Positions 13,490-20,562 of a stretch of 32,697 nt of DNA are shown one piece after another. How positions within the stretch are numbered: position 1 is the stretch's first letter; every line of letters starts with the position of its first letter. Below the pieces are notes generated by a model. That model ran no database searches. It was not told where the DNA came from and worked only from the letters and a program-made list of their open reading frames with translations. The DNA is from Caryophanales bacterium UBA5026 (GTDB taxonomy: Bacteria > Bacillota_I > Bacilli_A > RF39 > UBA660), in NCBI GenBank assembly GCA_002416285.1, contig DICM01000027.1:40242-72938 (forward strand). Direction: 5' to 3'. Made by a program: the position numbers and the translations under genes.

Positions 13490-14227
13490 ATGGAACAATT
13501 AATATTATTATCTCCTAAAAATGAAAAGATTGTTGGCGATTATTTAGAAATAGGGAGAATTTGTGTCGATTTATGCCAGTCATATTGTAATAATTCCTTA
13601 CAATGCAAGAAAGAATTTTTAATATTTTCACGTGAATATACGTTTTTTCAACCATATTTTGATTTTGTATTATCTAAATTAGGGTATATTATGATTAATC
13701 CACTATTAGAACAGGATGTTGTTTGGTACTATGACCACGGTAAAATAGTCAGAAAGAAAATTGCCAATGTTCTGAATTATTCTTATATGCAAATCAGAAA
13801 TTTTAAGAATACTATTTATTATTATCCGATGTTGGATAGAACCTCAGTAAATATTCATCCTATCGACTATAATAAACCTATTAATTCGATTATCGATTCA
13901 AATGGAAATCAAATTGAGGTGGATATTACTGAAGAAAATCATCATGATGATCTGTTTGAAAGGATACTGAATCAATTGTTACTCGTTAGTCCTGAATTGT
14001 TAGATGATTATAAAAAGCAGTTTGTATATTTCCAAACAGTTAATGGATACTTCCGTAATCGATTAGGCTATGTGCAGGTTGCGGTAAATGATGAGCAACA
14101 TGGAACAATATTATATAATCCACATTTTGAGTTAGCGACAGTTCAAAAATACGTTAATAATATTTCAGAAAAGTTTCCTTATTACCAAATTGTACAAGAT
14201 TTTATGGATAATTCTAGAATAAAGTGA
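13490..14227 (+). CDS. Unknown protein, member 1 of a three-gene tandem family
   Basis: A 245-residue protein without recognised domains, signal peptide or membrane spans. It resembles its two downstream neighbours in layout: an N-terminal helical part, a segment FVLSKLGYIMINPLLEQ (compare FVLFEMGYKIKKPLLNE in member 2), a turn SIIDSNGNQIEVD (compare GFIDRDGNVISFQ), and a helical C-terminal half (FERILNQLLLVSPELLDDY). Tyrosine and asparagine are frequent. Start chosen at ATG 13490, seven bases after the ruvB stop with AGGTG upstream, rather than the in-frame start at 13454 inside ruvB. It is probably the last gene of the ruv operon, since a strong hairpin covers its stop codon. Confidence 0.7.
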   Translation: MEQLILLSPKNEKIVGDYLEIGRICVDLCQSYCNNSLQCKKEFLIFSREYTFFQPYFDFVLSKLGYIMINPLLEQDVVWYYDHGKIVRKKIANVLNYSYMQIRNFKNTIYYYPMLDRTSVNIHPIDYNKPINSIIDSNGNQIEVDITEENHHDDLFERILNQLLLVSPELLDDYKKQFVYFQTVNGYFRNRLGYVQVAVNDEQHGTILYNPHFELATVQKYVNNISEKFPYYQIVQDFMDNSRIK

Positions 14228-14248
14228 ATTTGCTTTATTCTTTTTTTT
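14216..14248 (+). terminator. Intrinsic terminator after family member 1
   Basis: Stem AGAATAAAG (14216-14224), loop TGAATTTG containing the stop codon, stem CTTTATTCT (14233-14241), eight T to 14248. Confidence 0.88.
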
Positions 14249-14258
14249 ATGTTATGAT
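14230..14258 (+). promoter_or_regulatory. Promoter of family member 2, overlapping a terminator
   Basis: TTGCTT (14230-14235), 17-base spacer, TATGAT (14253-14258) with TGT before it (extended -10). The -35 lies in the loop and 3' arm of the upstream terminator. Confidence 0.6.
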
Positions 14259-14280
14259 AACGCTCCTTTGGAGGAATGTT

Positions 14281-15045
14281 ATGAAAAAAGGTATGATTGA
14301 ATTAATTGCACCTGATGATGACAAAACAAAACTTTATTATTATGAGTTAAAAGAAAAATGTTTAGAGATTGTTTCACAGTATCAGAAATTAGGTGAACAA
14401 CAAAAAAATCAGTTTGAGCGTTTTGCTAGGTTTATTCCAAGTGGTTTCTCAAAAGAAAGTGAGTTTGTTCTATTCGAAATGGGCTATAAGATTAAAAAAC
14501 CTTTGTTAAATGAAAAGAGCTATGGTGTTCCTTGTGGGAAAAAATTATATATTAAAAGGTCATTGAAAGCAAAAGCCGAAGAAGATTATTTGTTGTCACT
14601 CTCATCAAATTCCCTATTATGTTTAAATTTAGCAAAAGTGGATCAGGCATTTCCAACTGGTTTTATTGATAGAGATGGTAATGTTATTAGTTTTCAACAT
14701 AAAACGGATTTCAATGCTTCCCCACATCAGATTTTGTCTCGTACATTACTGCACCATTATCTAATGGAAAGTAAAGAGAACTGCGAGCTTTATTTAGATT
14801 ATGTTTTGGAAAATGGAAAAAATATTAATACAGAATATTGTTTTATGTTGATTATAAATTCGCTTCTTCCTTATGCAGCTTGTGATCCCGAAGATGAATT
14901 ACCTCTAACATTAATGGAAGAATTACAATACTATTATTGTAAATTAACAACCCAATACGAATTTTTGCCAAAAAGAAATAGTCAAATTATTACAACTAAC
15001 CAAGAGAAAGTGTTTTACAAGATTAGAAAAGAGCGTAATAAGTAA
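14281..15045 (+). CDS. Unknown protein, member 2 of a three-gene tandem family
   Basis: A 254-residue soluble protein of unrecognised family. It shares with member 1 the FVLFEMGYKIKKPLLNE segment (about residue 60-80) and the GFIDRDGNVIS turn (about 130-140) followed by HQILSRTLLHHYLM and a helical C-terminal region. Cysteines are scattered without a metal-binding pattern. No signal or membrane segment is seen. The ATG at 14281 has GGAGG (14270-14274) at good spacing; the longer ORF from 14224 would start inside the upstream terminator. It has its own promoter and only a weak hairpin (15041-15062) after it, so partial read-through to member 3 is possible. Confidence 0.7.
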   Translation: MKKGMIELIAPDDDKTKLYYYELKEKCLEIVSQYQKLGEQQKNQFERFARFIPSGFSKESEFVLFEMGYKIKKPLLNEKSYGVPCGKKLYIKRSLKAKAEEDYLLSLSSNSLLCLNLAKVDQAFPTGFIDRDGNVISFQHKTDFNASPHQILSRTLLHHYLMESKENCELYLDYVLENGKNINTEYCFMLIINSLLPYAACDPEDELPLTLMEELQYYYCKLTTQYEFLPKRNSQIITTNQEKVFYKIRKERNK

Positions 15046-15064
15046 ATATTGTTTTATTTACTAT

Positions 15065-15092
15065 TTGACAACTTTTTAAAAAGTGTTAGAAT
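15065..15092 (+). promoter_or_regulatory. Promoter of family member 3
   Basis: Consensus TTGACA (15065-15070), 16-base spacer, TAGAAT (15087-15092) preceded by TGT (extended -10). Confidence 0.75.
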
Positions 15093-15121
15093 ATATTCTG
15101 TTCAAAAAAGGAGGAATATAT

Positions 15122-15739
15122 ATGCAACGTTTATATAATCCAGATAGACAAGTAATTGCTGAAGATATAACTATTTTAACGACATATAGAGTGGAACTAG
15201 AAAAATTAATAGAACAGAATAAAATTAATCAAGTAACTATTTTAAATATGAGAAAACAATATACTTTCCTTGAGAATTTGGCAGATTTTAATCTGTTGCT
15301 AGAAAATGGTTATCGTTATGAAAACATGGATTTATTACCCGCTGGCTTTTTAGCGAGTCATACAGATTATTATTATCAAGGAGAAGTATCTAGAGATCAG
15401 GTTTGGGCATTTTCTGGAAGTGATCAAAGTCTTTCTTATAGTGTTGTTTATAATGATAGATGCTGTAATCTAGGTTTTTATCTAGGAAATGGAAAAATGA
15501 TCAGCAGTGATGTTTATGATGTTAAAAATAGAATACCACTTTATCTTGAATATCTAGCACGACCAATATTACTAAATAGATTACTAGCAGATCCTTCTTT
15601 TATTACTAAAATTAATGCTTTAAGAACACGTATAGATTTACAAAAATTAATGTATGATGAATTTGATGCAGTTTCTTATGTTACAGAAGAGGAGAGAATT
15701 TCTAGTTGTCAGTATTGTTTTAAACAATTTCATTTATAA
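15122..15739 (+). CDS. Unknown protein, member 3 of a three-gene tandem family
   Basis: A 205-residue protein, shorter than its two neighbours and the most diverged. The family-like parts are YTFLENLADFNLLLENGYRYENMDLLPAGF (in two overlapping blocks around residues 46-76), and LGFYLGNGKMISSDVYD followed by YLARPILLNRLLADPSF, matching the turn-plus-helix order of members 1 and 2. No membrane span, signal or catalytic motif is seen. The strong AAGGAGG ribosome site before ATG 15122 and a consensus promoter suggest good expression. A hairpin overlaps its stop codon. The function is unknown. The separate promoters of members 2 and 3 suggest the three are differently regulated. Confidence 0.7.
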   Translation: MQRLYNPDRQVIAEDITILTTYRVELEKLIEQNKINQVTILNMRKQYTFLENLADFNLLLENGYRYENMDLLPAGFLASHTDYYYQGEVSRDQVWAFSGSDQSLSYSVVYNDRCCNLGFYLGNGKMISSDVYDVKNRIPLYLEYLARPILLNRLLADPSFITKINALRTRIDLQKLMYDEFDAVSYVTEEERISSCQYCFKQFHL

Positions 15740-15764
15740 GAGAAAGTGCTTTTTCTCTTTTTTT
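15739..15764 (+). terminator. Intrinsic terminator after family member 3
   Basis: Stem AGAGAAA (15739-15745), loop GTGCTT, stem TTTCTCT (15752-15758), T run to 15764. Confidence 0.85.
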
Positions 15765-15774
15765 ATGTTACAAT
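15746..15774 (+). promoter_or_regulatory. Candidate promoter of queA, overlapping a terminator
   Basis: TACAAT (15769-15774) with TGT before it forms an extended -10. The -35-like GTGCTT (15746-15751), 17 bases upstream, is the loop of the preceding terminator. Confidence 0.5.
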
Positions 15775-15814
15775 AATAAAGTATTTTGTTTTAATAACAA
15801 GAAAAGAGGTATGT

Positions 15815-16840
15815 ATGAAAACAGATGATTTTGATTATGAATTACCAGAATACTTGATTGCTCAAACACCTATTCTAAACCGCGATCAGTCAAGAATGAT
15901 GGTTTTAAATAAAGAGACTGGGGACATAGATCATAGACATTTTCATGATTTAGTAGATATGTTAGGTTCTAACGATGTGTTAGTTATTAATGATACAAAG
16001 GTCATTCCGGCTCGTCTTTATGGTATAAAAGCAGAGACAGATGCAGCAATTGAATTGTTATTACTAAAAGATACTGGTAATGACATCTGGGAATGTTTAA
16101 CGAAACCAGCAAAACGTGTTAAAGTCGGAACTGTTATTTCGTTTGGGGAAGGGATTTTAAAAGCTACTTGTCTTGAGGAAAGAGAAGAAGGTATTCGCAT
16201 TTTTAAAATGGAATATAGTGGAATTTTATATGAAATTTTAGATAAATTGGGTGAGATGCCACTTCCACCATACATTCATGAAAAGCTGGAAGATAAAAAT
16301 CGCTATCAAACTGTCTATGCCAAAGCAGAGGGTAGCGCCGCGGCTCCAACAGCGGGATTACATTTTACAAAAGAGCTATTAGAACAGCTAACGGCAAAGG
16401 GGGTCACCATTGTTCCAGTTACCTTACATGTTGGACTTGGAACGTTTAGACCTGTTAGTGTAGAAGATGTCACTAGTCATAAAATGCACAGTGAATTTTA
16501 CCAAATGTCTAAAGAAAGCTCAGAATTATTAAATGAAGCAAAAAAAGCAGGAAAACGAATTATAAGTGTTGGAACTACTTCTACTAGAACGTTAGAAACT
16601 ATCTATCAGGCTTATGGAATGTTTGAGGAATGTAGTGGATGGACAGATATCTTTATCTATCCGGGATTTAAATTTAAAGCCATTGATGCCTTAATTACAA
16701 ATTTCCATTTACCCAAGTCAACCCTTGTGATGTTGGTTAGTGCTTTAGCCGGAAAAGAACATATTTTGAATGCTTATAAGGAAGCTGTTAAAAATGAGTA
16801 TCGTTTTTTCTCGTTTGGTGACAGTATGTTTATTCAATAA
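15815..16840 (+). CDS. queA: S-adenosylmethionine:tRNA ribosyltransferase-isomerase
   Basis: QueA transfers the ribosyl part of S-adenosylmethionine to 7-aminomethyl-7-deazaguanine in tRNA, forming epoxyqueuosine at wobble position 34. The 341-residue length is standard. Family motifs: DFDYELPEYLIAQTP at the N terminus, VLVINDTKVIPARLYG, PLPPYI, GSAAAPTAGLHFT, LHVGLGTFRPV, and FIYPGFKFKAIDALITNFHL near the end. ATG 15815 is chosen because AGAGGT precedes it and the N terminus matches the family; the ORF extension to 15746 lies within the terminator and promoter. The usual partner tgt does not follow; miaA does, overlapping the stop by one base. Confidence 0.95.
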   Translation: MKTDDFDYELPEYLIAQTPILNRDQSRMMVLNKETGDIDHRHFHDLVDMLGSNDVLVINDTKVIPARLYGIKAETDAAIELLLLKDTGNDIWECLTKPAKRVKVGTVISFGEGILKATCLEEREEGIRIFKMEYSGILYEILDKLGEMPLPPYIHEKLEDKNRYQTVYAKAEGSAAAPTAGLHFTKELLEQLTAKGVTIVPVTLHVGLGTFRPVSVEDVTSHKMHSEFYQMSKESSELLNEAKKAGKRIISVGTTSTRTLETIYQAYGMFEECSGWTDIFIYPGFKFKAIDALITNFHLPKSTLVMLVSALAGKEHILNAYKEAVKNEYRFFSFGDSMFIQ

Positions 16841-17727
16841 TGGTTATAGCAATTGTTGGTCCAACTTGTGTTGGAAAGACTAAACTGAGTGTTGAACTTG
16901 CCAAAGCATTAGATGGAGAGATTATTAATGCGGATAGTACGCAAATCTATAAAGGGATGGATATTGCTACTGCAAAAGTCACGGAGGATGAGAAGGAAGG
17001 GATTCCTCACTATTTGTTTGATCAAGAGGAGATTACTACCGATTATTCCATTTTTAATTATCAAAAGGATTGCCGAAAATATATAGACCAAATTATTCAT
17101 AATAAAAGAGTTCCTATTTTAGTTGGTGGAACAGGTCTTTATATAAAATCGGCACTATATGATTATCAATTTGATAAGGAAGAATCTAAAATTGAAATAG
17201 AAGGAACAACAGAAGAATTGTATCAGCAACTAGGAAAAATTGATCCCAACACGGATATCCATCCTAATAATCGAAAGCGAATTATTAGGGCACTTACTTA
17301 CTACTATCAAAATCATAAGCCGATGAGTGAAAAGGAAAAAGCTGACAGTCCAATTTATGATGTTATTTTTATAGGTCTTACAGCAGAACGTGAAAATCTT
17401 TATAATAGAATTAATCAACGGGTTTTTTCCATGGTAGATAATGGATTACTGGAAGAAGCAAAGAAAATATATGATTCTAATATTCGGTCTAAAGCGGTAC
17501 TAACTCCAATTGGATATAAAGAATTATTTCCATATTTTGATGGTACTATTTCTTTAACAGAAGCAATTTCAAATATTCAACAGAATAGTAGAAGATATGC
17601 GAAAAGACAATTTACTTGGTTTCGCCATCAATTACCAGTTCATTGGTTTAATGTGAATTATGATGATTTTACAAAAACTATCGAAGAGGTATTAATATTT
17701 ATTAAAAAGGGGACTTACTATGAGTGA
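16840..17727 (+). CDS. miaA: tRNA dimethylallyltransferase
   Basis: MiaA adds a dimethylallyl group to A37 of tRNAs reading codons that start with U. The 295-residue protein has the P-loop GPTCVGKT (residues 7-14), the substrate-binding DSTQIYKGMDIATAK, a lid region around YSIFNYQKDC, the VGGTGLYIKSALYDY motif, NRKRIIRALTYY, and the closing RRYAKRQFTWFR. Its ATG overlaps the queA stop codon (TAATG), so the genes are translationally coupled. It makes a small tRNA-modification operon with queA. The stop TGA overlaps the next gene by eight bases, which also shows that TGA is a stop in this genome. Confidence 0.95.
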   Translation: MVIAIVGPTCVGKTKLSVELAKALDGEIINADSTQIYKGMDIATAKVTEDEKEGIPHYLFDQEEITTDYSIFNYQKDCRKYIDQIIHNKRVPILVGGTGLYIKSALYDYQFDKEESKIEIEGTTEELYQQLGKIDPNTDIHPNNRKRIIRALTYYYQNHKPMSEKEKADSPIYDVIFIGLTAERENLYNRINQRVFSMVDNGLLEEAKKIYDSNIRSKAVLTPIGYKELFPYFDGTISLTEAISNIQQNSRRYAKRQFTWFRHQLPVHWFNVNYDDFTKTIEEVLIFIKKGTYYE

Positions 17728-18610
17728 TATTATAAAGTTTGAAAAACCAAAACGTAGTAAAATAGAAGTATTCTCATTTTTAAAAGATCTACAAAGTAGA
17801 ATTGATTTGTTTTATAGTCATGAGGAATCAGAGTTGGAAATAGAAGATAAGGTTAAGCTTGGCTATTTTCATCAATTTATCGGGGATTGTTTGAGAGAAA
17901 CGAATTCTGTAAAATTCATAAATTTATTTCTTGATCAGATTGGTATGTTTACAAAACCAGACTTTGAAAATAAATATGAAGTTTTAGATTATTGGGACGA
18001 TATTCTTACTTATACTACATTGACAGTTCATTTAAAGGAAGAATTTTTAAATCAACCTATAGAAAAATCACTCTTTATTATGAACGTTCTTAATCAAGCC
18101 GAACTATCCCCAACACAGTTTGCACAACCAGCCAGAATATTATTATTTGATGATATTTATGCTTCTGTTTTACCACAAAAAAAATATGATCCGCATACGA
18201 AAGCAATTCGTGTAGCAGAAACAATCGCAAGCGTTAGACCTGAATTGGGTTATCAAACTGCGCTTCAATTGCTAGACGATTGGGATAAACCAGAAAAGCC
18301 CTTATCAACATTGCAAGAGGTTTATGAATATGTCATTGATATATCTAATTTGCTTCATAAGAATGAGTTAGTGGACTCTTTTGACTCCATTTTCTTATTA
18401 GAAAAATATCCTCAAAAACAAATCTATTATGATATGATTGAAAAGATTCGCAATGAATACATAGAATCAGGATTTGAAAAACAACCAGTTTTAATTCTAC
18501 AGTTGACACAGTTTCTGTTAGAACATAAGGATCTGTGGTTGTTAGATAAAGAATCTCTAGAAAGAACTTTTTTTGGAGAGCAAAATAATAATGCTCCTAT
18601 AAAAAGATAG
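17720..18610 (+). CDS. Unknown helical protein downstream of miaA
   Basis: A 296-residue soluble protein with no recognised family. It is predicted almost entirely helical, with an N-terminal charged segment (IIKFEKPKRSKIEVFSFLKD), repeated amphipathic helices, and no signal peptide, membrane span or obvious active-site motif. It overlaps miaA by eight bases and so belongs to the queA-miaA unit. The annotated ATG is preceded by AAAGGGG. Codon use looks like that of its neighbours. No hairpin follows its stop closely; the next terminator is at 18778-18805. It might be a lineage-specific partner protein, but nothing in the sequence identifies a role. Confidence 0.7.
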   Translation: MSDIIKFEKPKRSKIEVFSFLKDLQSRIDLFYSHEESELEIEDKVKLGYFHQFIGDCLRETNSVKFINLFLDQIGMFTKPDFENKYEVLDYWDDILTYTTLTVHLKEEFLNQPIEKSLFIMNVLNQAELSPTQFAQPARILLFDDIYASVLPQKKYDPHTKAIRVAETIASVRPELGYQTALQLLDDWDKPEKPLSTLQEVYEYVIDISNLLHKNELVDSFDSIFLLEKYPQKQIYYDMIEKIRNEYIESGFEKQPVLILQLTQFLLEHKDLWLLDKESLERTFFGEQNNNAPIKR

Positions 18611-18777
18611 GAATACAAAAATATTGATATTAAATGATTATGATCTGATTTAGTCATGTGCCTAATGCTGAAATTGTTGCTTTTAGTTTATCGCATGGAG
18701 ATAAGTTAACATCGCTCTCGTGATGTACAATTGTATCAATTATGAAATGATGAAAATCAAAAAAACACTTTTTACGT
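18611..18777. other. Intergenic stretch upstream of the mraZ region, no clear gene
   Basis: Between the unknown gene and the terminator at 18778. One short frame (18649-18723) reads FSHVPNAEIVAFSLSHGDKL and then stops; it looks protein-like but has no ribosome site and is only about 24 codons. It may be a gene remnant or chance. Nothing else was recognised. Confidence 0.3.
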
Positions 18778-18805
18778 AAACACAGAATAATTCCTGTGTT
18801 TTTTT
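18778..18805 (+). terminator. Intrinsic terminator closing the queA-miaA unit
   Basis: Stem AAACACAG (18778-18785), loop AATAATTC, stem CTGTGTTT (18794-18801), T run to 18805. It lies 168 bases past the last stop codon. Confidence 0.85.
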
Positions 18806-18825
18806 GTCTTTTATAGGGAAATCCC

Positions 18826-18854
18826 TTTACAAAGAAGTCTTAAAATAGTAAAAT
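18826..18854 (+). promoter_or_regulatory. Promoter of the mraZ-pbpB operon
   Basis: TTTACA (18826-18831), 17-base spacer, TAAAAT (18849-18854). Transcription would start near 18861, inside the MraZ repeat array. Confidence 0.75.
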
Positions 18855-18855
18855 A

Positions 18856-18890
18856 GTGGTAGATAGTGGATAAAAGTGGGGATAAGTGGG
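18856..18890 (+). promoter_or_regulatory. MraZ operator: four GTGG repeats at 10-bp spacing
   Basis: GTGGT, GTGGA, GTGGG and GTGGG begin at 18856, 18866, 18876 and 18886, exactly ten bases apart. This matches the known MraZ box design of GTGGG-type direct repeats with five-base gaps. It covers the predicted transcription start, as expected for autorepression. Confidence 0.88.
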
Positions 18891-18897
18891 TGAAATT

Positions 18898-19320
18898 ATG
18901 TTTATTGGGGAATACCATCATACAATTGATGACAAAGGGCGTTTAACAATTCCATCGAAAATTCGTGAGGAATTAGGGGAACACTTCATTGTAACAAGAG
19001 GTATGGATCATTGTTTGTTTATTTATAAACAAGAAGACTGGAATCGTATTATTCAAAATTATAAAGAATTACCCAATACTAAAGATGCCCGTAATTTTAT
19101 GAGATTTTTCCTATCTGGTGCCACTATACAAGAATTTGATAAGCAAGGTAGAATTAATATTTCATCACCACTTGTAAGCTATGCTTCTTTAGAAAAGGAA
19201 TGCATTATTATTGGAGTAAATGATCGTTTGGAAATTTGGAGTAAAGAAAGTTGGGAAAATCTGCTAGAAGAAAATGAAGACCAATTCTCTGATTTAGCAG
19301 ATCATCTCTTCGGTAATTGA
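18898..19320 (+). CDS. mraZ: Transcriptional regulator MraZ
   Basis: MraZ is the DNA-binding regulator encoded first in the dcw (division and cell wall) cluster. The 140-residue product has two SpoVT/AbrB-like halves, each with the family's DxxxR signature: DDKGRLTIPSK (near residue 13) and DKQGRINISS (near 82). MFIGEYHH is the typical N terminus, so ATG 18898 is chosen over the in-frame GTG at 18886, which is part of the last operator repeat. Four GTGG repeats directly upstream are its expected binding sites, implying autoregulation of the whole mraZ-rsmH-ftsL-pbpB unit. Confidence 0.94.
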   Translation: MFIGEYHHTIDDKGRLTIPSKIREELGEHFIVTRGMDHCLFIYKQEDWNRIIQNYKELPNTKDARNFMRFFLSGATIQEFDKQGRINISSPLVSYASLEKECIIIGVNDRLEIWSKESWENLLEENEDQFSDLADHLFGN

Positions 19321-19331
19321 TAGGAGAATTT

Positions 19332-20255
19332 ATGCATCAAAGTGTTTTATTGAAAGAATGTTTGGAATTTTTAAATTTAGAAGAAAACAGTATTATCGTT
19401 GATTGTACGCTAGGAAGAGCAGGACATAGTAGCGAGATTTTAAAAAGAATTTCAAACGGTTATTTATATGCATTTGATCAAGATCCAGAAGCAATTGGGA
19501 CGAGTAAAGAAAAATTAGAACAAATCGCATCAAATTTTACGATTATTCCCAGTAATTTCGTTCACTTAAAAGAGGAATTAAAAAACAGAGATGTTTTAAA
19601 AGTAAATGGAATCTTATTTGATCTTGGAGTATCCTCTCCACAATTAGACGAAGATGAGCGTGGGTTTAGCTTTCATAAAGATGCACCATTAGATATGCGT
19701 ATGGATCAAAATCAAGAGTTATCTGCTTACCATGTTGTTAATGAATATTCCTATGAACAATTAGTTTCTATTTTCTATAAATATGGTGAAGAAAAATTCG
19801 CACCTTCAATTGCTAGAAAAATAGAACAGGCAAGAATGATCAAACCAATTGAAACTACTTTAGAATTAGTTGAAATTATAAAAACTGGTGTACCTGAAAA
19901 ATACAAAAGAGAAAAGCATCCTGCTAGAAAAGTTTTTCAAGCCATCCGTATCGAAGTAAATCATGAATTAGAAGTATTTGAACAGGCATTACGCGATGCA
20001 TTAGATATTCTTGAAGTTGGTGGTAGAATATGTGTTATCACTTTTCACTCTTTAGAAGATAGAATATGTAAACAAATCTATAAAGAAGTAACAATGATTT
20101 CAAAAGAGGTTCAAAAATTACCAGTTATACCAGAAGAATATCAACCACATTTTCAAATTGTAAAAACAATAGAGCCAACCAGTGAAGAAATAGAAGATAA
20201 TCGTCGTGCCAGAAGTGCAACACTAAGAGTAATTGAAAGAGTAAAAGAGGGATAA
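19332..20255 (+). CDS. rsmH: 16S rRNA (cytosine-1402-N4)-methyltransferase
   Basis: RsmH (MraW) methylates N4 of C1402 in 16S rRNA. The 307-residue length and motifs fit: MHQSVLLKECLEFL start, SAM-binding VDCTLGRAGHS, ILFDLGVSSPQLD, ERGFSFHKDAPLDMRMD, PARKVFQAIRIEVNHEL, ICVITFHSLEDRI and RRARSATLRVIE near the end. The start at 19332 has AGGAGA at 19322-19327 and is 11 bases past mraZ; the in-frame extension to 19317 adds only five residues. It is the second gene of the dcw cluster, in its standard place. Confidence 0.96.
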   Translation: MHQSVLLKECLEFLNLEENSIIVDCTLGRAGHSSEILKRISNGYLYAFDQDPEAIGTSKEKLEQIASNFTIIPSNFVHLKEELKNRDVLKVNGILFDLGVSSPQLDEDERGFSFHKDAPLDMRMDQNQELSAYHVVNEYSYEQLVSIFYKYGEEKFAPSIARKIEQARMIKPIETTLELVEIIKTGVPEKYKREKHPARKVFQAIRIEVNHELEVFEQALRDALDILEVGGRICVITFHSLEDRICKQIYKEVTMISKEVQKLPVIPEEYQPHFQIVKTIEPTSEEIEDNRRARSATLRVIERVKEG

Positions 20256-20256
20256 T

Positions 20257-20550
20257 ATGAAAAGAAAACAAAGAAAAATGCGCATTACCAAAGGAGAACG
20301 TCTACTTTATGTTGGAGCAGCCTTCTTTTTATGTTTTACTTTAGTAATGAAAATATTCTGTGGTGCTGGTGTTGGACGTCTTAGCATGAATATTGAACAA
20401 TTAAAATATGAAATTAACACACAAGAGAAAAAAAATGAAAGTTTAACGATGAAAGTAAATGAATTAACCTCTTTTGATAAGGTAAAAGAAGTAATTGCTG
20501 AAATGGGACTCGCTTATAATAACGACAATATTATCGTTGTAAATGATTAA
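20257..20550 (+). CDS. ftsL: Cell division protein FtsL-like
   Basis: A 97-residue bitopic protein: a basic cytoplasmic N terminus (KRKQRKMRITKGERL), one transmembrane helix (about 17-36, YVGAAFFLCFTLVMKIF), and an external coiled-coil region (NIEQLKYEINTQEKKNESL) with leucine-like heptads. The ending FDKVKEVIAEMGL is typical of FtsL/DivIC-type proteins. FtsL is a divisome component that links FtsQ/DivIB, DivIC and the class B PBP. Sequence similarity in this family is low, so the call rests on architecture plus position: one base after rsmH and just before the PBP gene, the usual dcw order. Confidence 0.87.
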   Translation: MKRKQRKMRITKGERLLYVGAAFFLCFTLVMKIFCGAGVGRLSMNIEQLKYEINTQEKKNESLTMKVNELTSFDKVKEVIAEMGLAYNNDNIIVVND

Positions 20551-20562
20551 TGAGGTGAAACT

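Noticed and set aside
15041..15062. Terminator after family member 2
   Set aside because: AGTAAAT and ATTTACT can pair, but the stem has only A-T rich pairs and one C-G pair and no T run follows, so it is too weak to list.
16840..17727. Mycoplasma genetic code (TGA as Trp)
   Set aside because: miaA, mraZ and ruvX end at TGA at the expected family length, and Trp is encoded by TGG throughout.
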